64,000 nt of DNA from contig NZ_CP070368.1 in NCBI RefSeq assembly GCF_016919705.1, forward strand, positions 1,860,001 to 1,924,000, in the 5' to 3' direction. The translations under genes were made by a program, and so were the position numbers. This stretch comes from Paracoccus methylovorus (GTDB taxonomy: Bacteria; Pseudomonadota; Alphaproteobacteria; Rhodobacterales; Rhodobacteraceae). The notes under the pieces were generated by a model. The model had not been told where the DNA came from. It saw nothing but the letters and a program-made list of their open reading frames with translations, and did not search any database. This document shows, piece by piece, positions 1-8,398 of this stretch (its first letter is position 1; every line of letters starts with the position of its first letter).

Positions 1-2
1 TC

Positions 3-194
3 TCAGGCGCGGATCTGGCGCGCCTCGTTAAGCAGCATGATCGGGATGCCGTCCCGGATCGGAAAGGCCAGCCCCGCCGCCTCGGAAACCAATTCCTGCG
101 CCTTGGCGTCATAACGCAGGGTGGCATGGGTCACCGGGCAGACCAGCGCCTCCAGCATGTGGCGGTCATAACCGCGTTCGGTGGTGTCGGTCAC
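3..194 (-). CDS. Trm112 family protein
   Basis: A 63-residue protein of the Trm112/YcaR (UPF0434) type. It has the family pattern of an N-terminal [13 protein letters not shown] segment (one Cys where zinc-binding members have two) and a C-terminal stretch ending in [11 protein letters not shown]. Family members are small beta-rich partners or zinc-knuckle proteins; the bacterial role is poorly defined. The start is GTG at 194, overlapping the stop of the upstream LON-domain gene in a GTGA junction, so translation is probably coupled. The gene is complete, with its stop at the window edge. Family assignment is good; function is open. Confidence 0.85.
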   Translation of the reverse strand: MTDTTERGYDRHMLEALVCPVTHATLRYDAKAQELVSEAAGLAFPIRDGIPIMLLNEARQIRA

Positions 195-829
195 TGAATC
201 GTCTCCTCATTGTCGCCGCCATGCAGGGCGTATTCCAGCAGCCCTTCCAACAACACGCGACGCTCGGCAAGCGTCGGCGCCTCCAGCAGGGCCTGCTTTT
301 CCTCGGGCGCAAAGGGCAGTAGCATGGACAGCGAGTTGACCAGCGTTTCTTCCTCGGACGCCTTTGCGGTGTCCCAGTCGGTCGAAAGGCTGCGCTGTTC
401 CATATAGCGGCCAAGCCGCGCCATGAACCCCTTGCGCTCGAAACCCACGTCCTCTTCGGGCTGGACGGCCAGGTCGCCTTCATAGCCCGACCAATCCACT
501 TGCCCGCGCAGATATGGGGTAAAGCCGGGGCGCACCTCGTTCAGCCGAAAGCGCGAGCGCGCCCGGAGCGAGATCATCAGCCGCCCGTCGTCCAGTTCGG
601 AGAATGCCACGATACGCCCCGCACAGCCGACCTGAGCCAGCGAATCCAAGCCCCCCTCGGCAGGTTGGATCATGCCGATCAGCCGCGAAGGGGTTTTCAG
701 AACATCCTCGACCATTTGCAGATAGCGCGGCTCGAATATCTGCAGCGGCAGGCGGGTGCGGGGCATCAGCACCGCGCCCGGCAGAGGAAACAGCGGGATG
801 CCCTCGGGCAGATCGACGCCGCGCGCCAT
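191..829 (-). CDS. LON substrate-binding (peptidase S16, lon domain) family protein
   Basis: 212 residues matching the N-terminal LON domain alone: the [19 protein letters not shown] opening, then an [10 protein letters not shown] block. There is no AAA+ or Ser-Lys protease domain, so this is not Lon itself. Stand-alone LON-domain proteins are common in alphaproteobacteria and are thought to bind substrates or partners; no reaction is known. The ATG at 829 lies 1 bp after the stop of the thioredoxin gene, and the 3' end overlaps the Trm112-like gene, so the three probably form one operon with the upstream thioredoxin. The product is probably cytoplasmic. Confidence 0.85.
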   Translation of the reverse strand: MARGVDLPEGIPLFPLPGAVLMPRTRLPLQIFEPRYLQMVEDVLKTPSRLIGMIQPAEGGLDSLAQVGCAGRIVAFSELDDGRLMISLRARSRFRLNEVRPGFTPYLRGQVDWSGYEGDLAVQPEEDVGFERKGFMARLGRYMEQRSLSTDWDTAKASEEETLVNSLSMLLPFAPEEKQALLEAPTLAERRVLLEGLLEYALHGGDNEETIQ

Positions 830-830
830 G

Positions 831-1742
831 TCAGGCGAAGATCAGCGAGGACAGTCGCCGCCGCCCCTTCTGCGCCAGCGGATCGGTGGGCTTGAGCGCA
901 TCGAAAATAGTCAGAAGCTGCGCCTTGGCCGCTCCGTCGTTCCATTCCCGGTCGCGGCTGAAAGCCTCGAGAAGCTGGTCTATCGCCCCCTCGACCTCGC
1001 CCGCCGCATGCAGCGCGGTGGCATAGTCGAAACGCGCCTGCTGGTCGGTCGGATCGGTCTCGACCTTCTGGCGCAACTCATCCAGCGGGCCGGCCGAAGC
1101 CGCCTGCCGCGCCAGTTGCAACTGGGCACGCGCCGCCTCGACGGGCGCGGCATTGGCCACGGCTGCGGGCACCTGCGCCAATGCCTGCTCGGCGCGGTCC
1201 TCGGCACCCCCAGCCAGATGGGCGCGGATCAGGCCACCCCAGGCGGCGGCATTCTCGGGCTCTTCCTCAAGGATCGCGGCAAAAGTCTCGGCAGCATCTT
1301 CGGGCGCGCCTTCGGCAATCATCGCCTCGGCGGCGTCCAGCGCCTCGGCCAGACCGCCGTCATCGCCACCCAGCGCAACAAGCTTGTCGACGAACTGCTT
1401 GATCTGGCTTTGCGGGACCGCGCCCTGGAACGCATCGACCGGCTGGCCCTGAAAAAAGGCATAGACCGTCGGGATCGACTGCACGCGCAACTGGCCGGCG
1501 ATCATCTGGTTCTCATCCACATTGACCTTGGCCATGCGGACGCGGCCCTTGTGGCGGCCGACCTCGGCTTCAAGCTGCGGGCCAAGCGTCTTGCAGGGGC
1601 CGCACCAAGGGGCCCAGAAATCCACGATCACCGGAACCTTCATCGAAGCTTCGACGACATCGGCCATGAAGGTCGCTTCGGTCACATCCTTGATGATATC
1701 TGCGGGGGCGGCATCTTTAGGGGCGGAGCCAAGCTCGAGCAT
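831..1742 (-). CDS. Thioredoxin-fold co-chaperone with TPR region (YbbN/CnoX-like)
   Basis: 303 residues. Residues 20-125 are a thioredoxin domain with an intact WCGPCK redox motif near residue 47, and the remaining 170 residues are alanine-rich helical TPR-like repeats. This matches the YbbN/CnoX family, which holds chaperone clients and protects them from over-oxidation in the cytoplasm. E. coli YbbN lacks the classical CGPC pair, whereas alphaproteobacterial members keep it, as here, so disulfide chemistry is plausible. No signal peptide is seen. It heads the trx-LON-Trm112 operon and lies 84 bp downstream of xthA on the same strand. Confidence 0.88.
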   Translation of the reverse strand: MLELGSAPKDAAPADIIKDVTEATFMADVVEASMKVPVIVDFWAPWCGPCKTLGPQLEAEVGRHKGRVRMAKVNVDENQMIAGQLRVQSIPTVYAFFQGQPVDAFQGAVPQSQIKQFVDKLVALGGDDGGLAEALDAAEAMIAEGAPEDAAETFAAILEEEPENAAAWGGLIRAHLAGGAEDRAEQALAQVPAAVANAAPVEAARAQLQLARQAASAGPLDELRQKVETDPTDQQARFDYATALHAAGEVEGAIDQLLEAFSRDREWNDGAAKAQLLTIFDALKPTDPLAQKGRRRLSSLIFA

Positions 1743-1826
1743 CGGGTATCCTCATGCGAAAGGGTTGCCCCTTAGATGGCGCAGCGACCGGCGCGATGCA
1801 AGATTCGGCTGTCGCACCGCATCCCG

Positions 1827-2612
1827 TCAAAGATCAAAGTTGGCCAGCACCGGAACGTGGTCGCTGGGCTGCTGCCAGCCGCGCACAGGGCGCAGGATGC
1901 GGCTGCCATGGCCCGCATTGGCAATATCCGGCGTGGCCCAGATATGATCGAGACGTCGGCCCTTGTCGGCGGCATCCCAGTCGCGTGCGCGATAGCTCCA
2001 CCAACTGTAGAGCATGCCTTGGGGAATATCCTTGCGGGTGACATCGACCCATTTCCCGGCATCCTGCGCCGCAGCCAGATGTTCGACCTCGACTGGGGTG
2101 TGGCTGACGATCTTCAGTAACGCCTTGTGGTTCCAGACGTCATCCTCGCGCGGGGCGATGTTGAGATCGCCCACCATGATCGCGCGCGCGGGCCTGTCGG
2201 CATGAAAGACGTCGCGCATCTCGGTCAGGAAATCGAGCTTCTGGCCGAACTTGAGGTTCTGTTCACGATCAGGAATATCGCCACCCGCCGGAACGTAAAA
2301 GTTATGGACGGTAACGCCGTTCTCCAGCCGCGCGGCAACATGGCGGGCATGACCCAGCCCGGCATAATCGCGATCGCCCGCATCCTCGATCGGCAGTTTG
2401 GACAGGATGGCCACGCCGTTGTAGCCCTTTTGCCCGCGCGCCACGAAATAGTTGTAGCCAAGCGCCCGGAACGCCTCGAGCGGAATATGCTCGACCGGAC
2501 TTTTCGTTTCCTGCAGGCAGAGGATATCCGGGGCTTCTTCGGTCAGGAGACGGGCGACAAGCGCCTCGCGCAGGCGAACCGAGTTTATGTTCCAGGTAGC
2601 GATGGTGAACAC
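1827..2612 (-). CDS. xthA: Exodeoxyribonuclease III
   Basis: 261 residues, full length for the XthA/Ape1 endonuclease-exonuclease-phosphatase family. Visible catalytic elements are TWNINSVR at the N-terminus, LCLQETK with the metal-binding Glu near residue 35, GDLNIAPRE in the middle and the C-terminal SDHVPV with the catalytic Asp-His pair. The enzyme incises abasic sites and degrades 3' ends during base-excision repair in the cytoplasm. The start is ATG at 2612. Two copies of the intergenic palindrome described below lie upstream. Confidence 0.93.
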   Translation of the reverse strand: MFTIATWNINSVRLREALVARLLTEEAPDILCLQETKSPVEHIPLEAFRALGYNYFVARGQKGYNGVAILSKLPIEDAGDRDYAGLGHARHVAARLENGVTVHNFYVPAGGDIPDREQNLKFGQKLDFLTEMRDVFHADRPARAIMVGDLNIAPREDDVWNHKALLKIVSHTPVEVEHLAAAQDAGKWVDVTRKDIPQGMLYSWWSYRARDWDAADKGRRLDHIWATPDIANAGHGSRILRPVRGWQQPSDHVPVLANFDL

Positions 2613-2678
2613 GGGCAGGCTCCTTTTTCGGGCGTGACCCTAGGGACCCCAACTCTGCTTGTCCACCGCTGCCGTGAC

Positions 2679-2727
2679 CGGGGGCTTTGCGCCCCCGGAC
2701 CCCCGCAGGATATTTGGTCACGAAAGA
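2679..2727 (-). repeat. REP-like intergenic palindrome, copy 1
   Basis: On the minus strand the order is CTTTCGTG, then CAAATATCC, then CGGGGG, then a hairpin with arms GGGGGC and GCCCCC around a short AAAG-type loop. This order is shared with copies at 2757-2812, 7518-7608 and 38630-38692, all outside genes. The stable stem could act in transcription termination or RNA stability. Confidence 0.75.
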
Positions 2728-2756
2728 ATAACGAAATCGCACACGTAGATGGTCCA

Positions 2757-2812
2757 TCTTTCGTGTGGAAATATCCTCGGGGGGTGCGGGGGGCGAAGCG
2801 CCCCCGCGCAAC
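2757..2812 (+). repeat. REP-like intergenic palindrome, copy 2
   Basis: Plus-strand order is TTTCGTG, GGAAATATCC, TCGGGGGG, then the palindrome GGGGGGCGAAGCGCCCCC. It lies 30 bp from copy 1 in opposite orientation, so the pair could form a larger cruciform. Confidence 0.75.
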
Positions 2813-2940
2813 GGACAAAATATGAAACCCGGCCGCCGATCTGGATCGGGGCCGGGTCGTCATGTGGCCGCATCCTCCGACCACCGGGCTTGGCAAGAAA
2901 AACCCCCAAGTCAGACGAAGGTTTCGTCGCTCAACATATA

Positions 2941-3627
2941 TCAAGCCACCAAGCGATAGCCGCCGGATTCGGTAACCAGCAACCGAGCATTTGAAGGATC
3001 GGGCTCGATCTTCTGGCGCAGGCGATAGATATGGGTTTCCAGCGTATGCGTGGTCACGCCGGCATTATAGCCCCACACCTCGTGCAACAGCACGTCGCGC
3101 GGCACCACTCCGTCTTGTGCACGGTAAAGGAATTTCAGGATATTCGTTTCCTTTTCCGTCAGGCGGATCTTGCGGTCCTTCTGGTCGATCAGCATCTTCA
3201 TCGCCGGCTTGAACGTATACGGGCCAAGCTGGAAGATCGCATCCTCGGATTGCTCATGTGTCCGCAACTGGGCACGAAGCCGTGCCAGCAGCACCGGAAA
3301 CTTGAAGGGTTTGGTGATATAGTCGTTCGCACCGCTATCGAGACCGAGAATCGTGTCGGCATCGGTATCGTGGCCGGTCAACATGACGATGGGGCATTTC
3401 ACGCCCTGCTTGCGCAGGCGCTTGCAAAGCTCGCGCCCGTCGGTATCGGGCAAGCCGACATCAAGGACGACAAGGTCGAAGATCGCACCCTTGGTCCTTT
3501 CGACCGCCTCATGGCCCGAGCCCGCCTCGAACACTTCGAAATCTTCGGTGGCGACCAATTGCTCGGCCAGCGCCTCGCGCAGGTCATCCTCGTCATCGAC
3601 CAGCAAGATCTTTTTCAGTCCGGCCAT
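2941..3627 (-). CDS. OmpR-family response regulator, probably CenR-type
   Basis: 228 residues with an N-terminal receiver domain (acidic pair D11/D12, phospho-acceptor D56 in VVLDVGLPD, conserved K106 in YITKPF) and a C-terminal winged-helix DNA-binding domain (LTEKETNILKFL, then GVTTHTLETHIYRLRQKI). The linker HEQSEDAIFQLGPYTF and the overall sequence resemble CenR, the essential envelope regulator of Caulobacter and Rhodobacter; this is a family resemblance from memory. No histidine kinase gene is adjacent. It is divergent from ribA across 133 bp. Confidence 0.88.
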   Translation of the reverse strand: MAGLKKILLVDDEDDLREALAEQLVATEDFEVFEAGSGHEAVERTKGAIFDLVVLDVGLPDTDGRELCKRLRKQGVKCPIVMLTGHDTDADTILGLDSGANDYITKPFKFPVLLARLRAQLRTHEQSEDAIFQLGPYTFKPAMKMLIDQKDRKIRLTEKETNILKFLYRAQDGVVPRDVLLHEVWGYNAGVTTHTLETHIYRLRQKIEPDPSNARLLVTESGGYRLVA

Positions 3628-3760
3628 TCTTGCCTCCTTTGGCGTTATGGCCGAAAACTGTGGTGTGGCGCGGCAAGCGTCCAGCGGTTTGCAGCAATTC
3701 TCACATGGAGTTGTCGGAAATCCGTCTTATGTTTCAGATTGTTTCAGACATGCAGGCCCG

Positions 3761-4822
3761 ATGACCCTGATCCCGACCCTGACCGAGACCCTGTCGCGCG
3801 CCCGCGCCGACCTGCGCATGGGATTGCCCGTGGTCATCGGCGGGCATCTTGTCGCCGCGGTCGAGACGCTGCGCCCCGACCGGCTGGAGGCGATGCGCGC
3901 CCTTGGCCCCCCCGTGCTGGCGATTACCCAGCCGCGTGCCGAGACGCTGAAGGTGCGGGTCTACGACCGCGATCTGGCGCGGATCGAGGTGCCGGGCGAT
4001 GCGGACCTTGCCTGGCTACGGGCGGTGGCCGATCCGGCGGGCGATCTGATGACGCCGATGAAGGGGCCCTTCCGCAGCCCGCGCGGCGGCGATGTCGATG
4101 CGCATCGCGTGGGCATTGCCCTGGCGAAATCGGCGCAGCTTTTGCCCGCCGTGCTGGTGGTGCCTGCGACCGAGCCCCTCGGGGGGCTGACGCATCTGTC
4201 CCCGGGGCCCGCGCTTGCGCAGATGGCGACCGAGGCAGCGATGGCCCCCGTCGCCGCGGCCCGCCTGCCGTTGCTTGCGGCCGAAAACTCCAAGCTGCAT
4301 ATCTTTCGCCCCGATAATGGCGAGGCCGAGCATTACGCGGTGGAAATCGGCACGCCTGCCCGCGATGCCCCGGTTCTGGCGCGGCTGCATTCGGCCTGTT
4401 TCACCGGCGATGTGCTGGGCAGCCTGAAATGCGATTGCGGTCCACAACTGCATGCCGCGCTGGCCGCCATGGGTCAGGCGGGTGCGGGCGTTTTGCTGTA
4501 TCTGAACCAGGAAGGGCGCGGAATCGGCCTTGCCAACAAGATGCGGGCCTATGCCCTGCAAAATCAAGGTTTCGACACGGTCGAAGCCAATCACCGGCTG
4601 GGCTTCGAGGATGACGAGCGTGATTTTCGCATCGGGGCCGGCATTCTTAAGAAAATGGGCTTCCGCTCGGTTCGGCTGATGACCAACAACCCCAGGAAGG
4701 TGGCGATGCTGGAAGGCCACGGCATCCAGGTGGCCGAGCGTGTGCCGCTGATTACGCCCAGGAACCGCCACAACACCGGTTATCTGGACATCAAGGCGCA
4801 AAAGTCGGGCCATTTGCTGTGA
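3761..4822 (+). CDS. ribA: GTP cyclohydrolase II
   Basis: 353 residues from the ATG at 3761. The C-terminal 200 residues carry the GTP cyclohydrolase II signature: CFTGDVLGSLKCDCG with three zinc-binding cysteines, the LNQEGRGIGLANK phosphate-binding segment and LMTNNPRKV. It converts GTP to the pyrimidine precursor of riboflavin in the cytoplasm. The N-terminal 150 residues form an extension typical of rhodobacterial RibA, related in position but not in catalytic residues to DHBP synthase. The frame is open upstream to 3353, but that stretch overlaps the divergent regulator gene and looks non-coding. Confidence 0.92.
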   Translation: MTLIPTLTETLSRARADLRMGLPVVIGGHLVAAVETLRPDRLEAMRALGPPVLAITQPRAETLKVRVYDRDLARIEVPGDADLAWLRAVADPAGDLMTPMKGPFRSPRGGDVDAHRVGIALAKSAQLLPAVLVVPATEPLGGLTHLSPGPALAQMATEAAMAPVAAARLPLLAAENSKLHIFRPDNGEAEHYAVEIGTPARDAPVLARLHSACFTGDVLGSLKCDCGPQLHAALAAMGQAGAGVLLYLNQEGRGIGLANKMRAYALQNQGFDTVEANHRLGFEDDERDFRIGAGILKKMGFRSVRLMTNNPRKVAMLEGHGIQVAERVPLITPRNRHNTGYLDIKAQKSGHLL

Positions 4823-5355
4823 GGCTGCTCTTGACCCCTATGGGGCTGCGGGCGGGCGCCCGGGTCATCCCCTGCTCGGTCGGGCGCGGCGGGATCTCGA
4901 CAGCCAAGCGCGAAGGGGATGGGGCGACGCCGCAGGGCCGACATCGCATCGTCGGGCTGCTTTACCGCCCCGACCGCGTGGCTCGGCCGAACGGGTGGGC
5001 ACAGCCGATCCTGCCCGGCGATCTGTGGTGCGACGCGTCGGACCATATCGCCTATAACCATCCGGTGCGCGCACCCTTTGGCCACAGCCACGAAGCGATG
5101 CGACGCCCCGACCCGCTTTACGATATCGTCCTGATTACCGACTGGAACTATCCGCAGGCCCGTGCGGGCATGGGTTCGGCGATTTTCCTGCACCAGTGGC
5201 GACGGCCGGGTTTTCCGACAGCCGGCTGCATCGCCATGGCGCGGCGCGACCTGCTTTGGCTGGCCTCGGCCGTGGCACCCGGCGATGTGCTGGAGGTGCC
5301 AGCCCTGCCGCGCTGGCCCGCGCGTCGGGCGGCGGCGCGGCAGGGCAAGGATTAG
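4819..5355 (+). CDS. L,D-transpeptidase catalytic domain (YkuD) protein
   Basis: 178 residues in which a YkuD-like domain fills most of the chain. The catalytic region reads IFLHQWRRPGFPTAGCIAM, giving the active-site His and the GC nucleophile motif, although the residue before GC is Ala rather than the usual His. Such enzymes make or edit 3-3 peptidoglycan cross-links or attach proteins to the wall. No signal peptide is evident, which is odd for a periplasmic enzyme. The start is GTG at 4819, overlapping the ribA stop (GTGA), so translation is probably coupled. Confidence 0.82.
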   Translation: MRLLLTPMGLRAGARVIPCSVGRGGISTAKREGDGATPQGRHRIVGLLYRPDRVARPNGWAQPILPGDLWCDASDHIAYNHPVRAPFGHSHEAMRRPDPLYDIVLITDWNYPQARAGMGSAIFLHQWRRPGFPTAGCIAMARRDLLWLASAVAPGDVLEVPALPRWPARRAAARQGKD

Positions 5356-5364
5356 CGCCCCGTT

Positions 5365-6114
5365 TCAGGCGGCGGTATAGCCGCCATCCACCAGATGATA
5401 GCTGCCGGTGATAAAGCTGGCGCGATCCGAAAGCAGGAAGGCAACAAGAGCCGCGACCTCATCGGCCTTGCCCAGCCTGCCGACCGGGTGGCGGGCAATC
5501 AGCGCCTGAATCGTGGCGTCGTCCATATGGGCAAGCAGCGGCGTGTCGATAAAGGCCGGGCCGACCGAATTCACCCGAATGCCCTTTTGCGCATATTCCA
5601 GCGCCGCATTCTTGGTCATACCGACGACACCATGCTTGGCCGAAACATAGGCGCCCGCTCCGTTGAACCCCACCGAGCCAAGAATCGAGGCCATGTTGAC
5701 GATCGCCCCGCCGCCAGAGTCCAGCATCACCGGAATCCCGTAGCGCATCCCGTAAAAGACCGCGTTCAGATTGATGTCGATGACCTTTTTCCAGCCGTCG
5801 AGCGGATATTCCCCGATAGGCGCGCTGGGGCCGCCAATGCCGGCGTTGTTCACCAGCAGGTGCAACCCGCCCAGCCGCTCGGCGACGGCGATGGCCTTGC
5901 GGACCTGTTCGGGATCGGAAACATCGCCCGCCACGGCCTCGGCCCGGCCGCCGGCCGCAACGATTTTCCCGGCGGTGGCTTGGGCGGTCTGCTCGTGCAG
6001 ATCGGCCACCACGACCGTGGCCCCCGAGGCAGCAAGCTCCAGCGCTATCGCCTCGCCCAGACCCGAGCCGGCACCGGTCACAAGGGCGATCTTGTTGTCG
6101 AAACGAATATCCAT
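5365..6114 (-). CDS. SDR family NAD(P)-dependent oxidoreductase
   Basis: 249 residues, a classical short-chain dehydrogenase: TGAGSGLG cofactor-binding turn, NNAG at about residue 88, catalytic Ser near 140, YVSAKHG active-site Tyr-Lys, and a C-terminal GSYHLVDGGYTA. The substrate cannot be read from sequence; 3-oxoacyl or sugar/alcohol substrates are all possible. The gene stands alone, convergent with the L,D-transpeptidase gene (9 bp apart). It is upstream of nothing obvious in a pathway. Confidence 0.85.
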   Translation of the reverse strand: MDIRFDNKIALVTGAGSGLGEAIALELAASGATVVVADLHEQTAQATAGKIVAAGGRAEAVAGDVSDPEQVRKAIAVAERLGGLHLLVNNAGIGGPSAPIGEYPLDGWKKVIDINLNAVFYGMRYGIPVMLDSGGGAIVNMASILGSVGFNGAGAYVSAKHGVVGMTKNAALEYAQKGIRVNSVGPAFIDTPLLAHMDDATIQALIARHPVGRLGKADEVAALVAFLLSDRASFITGSYHLVDGGYTAA

Positions 6115-6207
6115 CGGGCAATCTCCGCGCGTTCAGGGGCCTGTCGCAGGAATTGCGGCCCCTCTGATCTGTCTGTCAATGCAGCGGCGGCGATCCGGGT
6201 TCCTGTG

Positions 6208-7395
6208 TCATAGTGGCGCAGTCTGCCAGAGCCTGATCTTCAGCCCGCCATGGGCGACATAGGGTCCCGGCTCGTGAAAGGGCAATCCGGTGGCGCGGGC
6301 GAGTTGCGCGTCGCTGGTGACAAGGCCGACTCGCCAGCCCTTGAAACGGCTGCGCAGCACCTCTCCCATTGCCGCGTGCAAACCGAACAGCGGACCCTTA
6401 TTGCCGATACGCGCGCCATAGGGCGGGTTGATGATGACAAGGCCGGGCGGGCCCTCGGGCCGTTCAAGCTCGCCGATGGCACGGTTTTCAAAGCCGGTCC
6501 AGCTTTCCAGACCGGCGCGGGCGGCGTTTTCGCGGCTCATGCGGATCGCGCCGGGATCACGGTCGCTGCCGTGATAGCGGACCTGCGCGGGCACAGGCGG
6601 GATCGCGGGGGACGCGCGCATCGCCTGCCACGCCTGCTGGTCAAAACCCGGCAGATGTTCGAATGCGAAGTGGCGCATGCGGCCAGGGTGCAGGCCCGCC
6701 GCGATCTCTGCCGCCTCGATGACGAAGGTGCCCGAACCGCACATCGGGTCCAGCACCGGTTCGCGCCCGTCGAAGCCGCATTGGCGCAGGAACATCGCCG
6801 CCATCGTCTCGCGCATTGGCGCCTTGCCCACCGCCTGCTTGTGGCCGCGTCGGTGCAGGGATTCGCCCGAGGTATCCAGACTGATGGTGCACAGGTCGTC
6901 CTCGATACGGATCTTCAGCGTAAGCGGCGCATCCTCGGCGACGGGGACACCAAGACTATCGCGGATCGCCGCCTCGATCCGCTGGGTGATGGCGCCGGCG
7001 TGATAGATGCGGGATTTGCGGCTGGTGGCCTCGATGCGGATGGGAATGTCCGGGCGCAGCCAGTCGGCCCAGGGAAAGCGGCGCGCGCGCTTGTCGAGTT
7101 GCGCGGGATGCATGGCGCGGAAGGCGCCGATACGTGCAAGCACCCGCGTCGCGCCTCGGATGGCCAGATTGGCCCGCCAGACATCGGGCCAGCCGCCGAT
7201 AAAGCTGACGCCGCCGGGTTGGGGTTGCGCGTCAAAACCCAGCGCGCGGGCTTCTTCGGCCAGCGGCTGTTCGAGGCCGGGTGTGGCGACCAGAAAGATT
7301 TCCATTCGCGCCGGATCGGCGGCCAACGGTGCGGCCTCAGGCTGCGGGTTGGGCGGGGTCTGGCTGGATGCGGTTTTGGCAGTGCGGGGCTTCAT
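6208..7395 (-). CDS. THUMP-domain class I SAM-dependent RNA methyltransferase (RlmL-like)
   Basis: An N-terminal ferredoxin-like/THUMP region (EIFLVATPGLEQPL onward) is followed by a Rossmann methyltransferase domain with DPMCGSGTFVIEAAEIA and the catalytic NPPYG motif, the arrangement of the 23S rRNA guanine-N2 methyltransferases of the RlmL/RlmN6 group. Predicted role: N2-methylation of a guanosine in rRNA. The open frame extends to 7668, but that part runs through a REP-like palindrome. I place the start at the ATG at 7395 (395 residues); the ATG at 7305 would begin exactly at the conserved domain and is a good alternative. Confidence 0.85.
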   Translation of the reverse strand: MKPRTAKTASSQTPPNPQPEAAPLAADPARMEIFLVATPGLEQPLAEEARALGFDAQPQPGGVSFIGGWPDVWRANLAIRGATRVLARIGAFRAMHPAQLDKRARRFPWADWLRPDIPIRIEATSRKSRIYHAGAITQRIEAAIRDSLGVPVAEDAPLTLKIRIEDDLCTISLDTSGESLHRRGHKQAVGKAPMRETMAAMFLRQCGFDGREPVLDPMCGSGTFVIEAAEIAAGLHPGRMRHFAFEHLPGFDQQAWQAMRASPAIPPVPAQVRYHGSDRDPGAIRMSRENAARAGLESWTGFENRAIGELERPEGPPGLVIINPPYGARIGNKGPLFGLHAAMGEVLRSRFKGWRVGLVTSDAQLARATGLPFHEPGPYVAHGGLKIRLWQTAPL

Positions 7396-7517
7396 CGGGT
7401 TCCGGCGGGAAAAAGGACCCCGCATCATGCGCCGGGGAGCGGGTGAAGGCAATGTGCGCAATTCGGGCCGGCGTTTCGTGAAACGGTCGGTGCGGCGCAA
7501 TCCCCTGTCGCACAGGG

Positions 7518-7608
7518 GGCGAGGCAGGCGGGGGCTCTGCCCCCCGTTTCTCTGGCCCCTCGACGGGGCCGAAGAAACGCCCCCCGGGATATTTGTCCAC
7601 GAAAGAAA
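7518..7608 (-). repeat. REP-like intergenic palindrome, copy 3 (expanded)
   Basis: On the minus strand: CTTTCGTGG, CAAATATCC, CGGGGGGC, then a second palindrome (GGCCCCGTCGAGGGGCC) and finally GGGGGGCAGAGCCCCC. This copy has an extra internal hairpin not seen in the other three. It sits between the metallophosphoesterase and the RNA methyltransferase gene. Confidence 0.7.
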
Positions 7609-7609
7609 A

Positions 7610-8398
7610 TCAGCCGGGGTGCCAGAGGTCGTTCCGCCGGGTAAAATGCAGGTGTTGGGGCGGGCCAAAGCCGGGCTCGTTCATGGGGGCGACGTGGCGT
7701 TCGACCAGCAGGTCGGGCCCCGAGAAATCCAGCACGGCGAATTCGTTCTGCCGGTCCCCGGGGCGGTCGCAAAGGGCAGTGCCTGCCTGCACCTGCAGGA
7801 TCGGTCGCCCCTGTTCGCCCAGAAAGGCGCCGATCGACCACAAATGCAGGTGGCCGGTCAGGACCAGATCCACGCCCTCGGCCTCAAAGCCTGCAAGAGC
7901 CGGCCCAGCGCCCTGCATCAGCGCCTTGTCCACCTGCGGACGTTGCTGCATCGGATGATGCAGCGCGATGATATTGATGCAAGTAGGGTCCAGCCCCGCA
8001 ACAACGCGCGCCACTTGCGCCGGGGTGATGATGCCGCGCTGCCAGGCCATCGGATCGACGCTGTTCACCCCTTGCACCCGCAGATTGCCGACATGGCCCA
8101 CCGGCTCCAGATTTTCGGCGATGGCGCGGCGCCAGCGGCGATAGGGCCGCATCACCCGATCCGCCAGCTTGTAGAGCGGGATGTCGTGATTGCCTGGAAC
8201 CGCAAGCAACGGCGCCTCGATCCGGCGCAGAAACTCTGCCGCCTGCGCGAATTGAGCCGAACGGCCGCGATGGGTCAGATCACCCGTTACCACCACCAGA
8301 TCGGCCTGCGCGGCATTGATCCGGTCGAGCAGCGGCTCGACCAGCGGCTTGCGTTCCAATCCGAAATGCAGGTCCGACAGATGCAGGATGCGGGTCAT
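7610..8398 (-). CDS. Metallophosphoesterase (calcineurin-like)
   Basis: 262 residues with the full set of metallophosphoesterase motifs: SDLHFG (D-x-H), VVTGDLTHRG (GD), PGNHD, ALHHPM and TGHLHLW (GHxH), in this order. These bind two metals and hydrolyse phosphoesters; the nearest described relatives are cyclic-nucleotide phosphodiesterases (CpdA/Icc), but the substrate is unproven. The start ATG at 8398 overlaps the stop of the lipid kinase gene by 4 bp (ATGA), so the pair is co-translated, which may hint at phospholipid or nucleotide metabolism. Confidence 0.87.
   Translation of the reverse strand: MTRILHLSDLHFGLERKPLVEPLLDRINAAQADLVVVTGDLTHRGRSAQFAQAAEFLRRIEAPLLAVPGNHDIPLYKLADRVMRPYRRWRRAIAENLEPVGHVGNLRVQGVNSVDPMAWQRGIITPAQVARVVAGLDPTCINIIALHHPMQQRPQVDKALMQGAGPALAGFEAEGVDLVLTGHLHLWSIGAFLGEQGRPILQVQAGTALCDRPGDRQNEFAVLDFSGPDLLVERHVAPMNEPGFGPPQHLHFTRRNDLWHPG

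Larger units (their letters stand above)
2613..2940. other. Intergenic region with two inverted REP-like copies
   Basis: A 328-bp gap between xthA and the response regulator gene. It contains no credible gene; short ORFs here are by-products of the G/C-rich palindromes. Two copies of the family repeat (2679-2727 and 2757-2812) face each other. The interval 2813-2940 should also hold the terminator of the response regulator gene, but no clear hairpin plus T-run is visible. Confidence 0.7.
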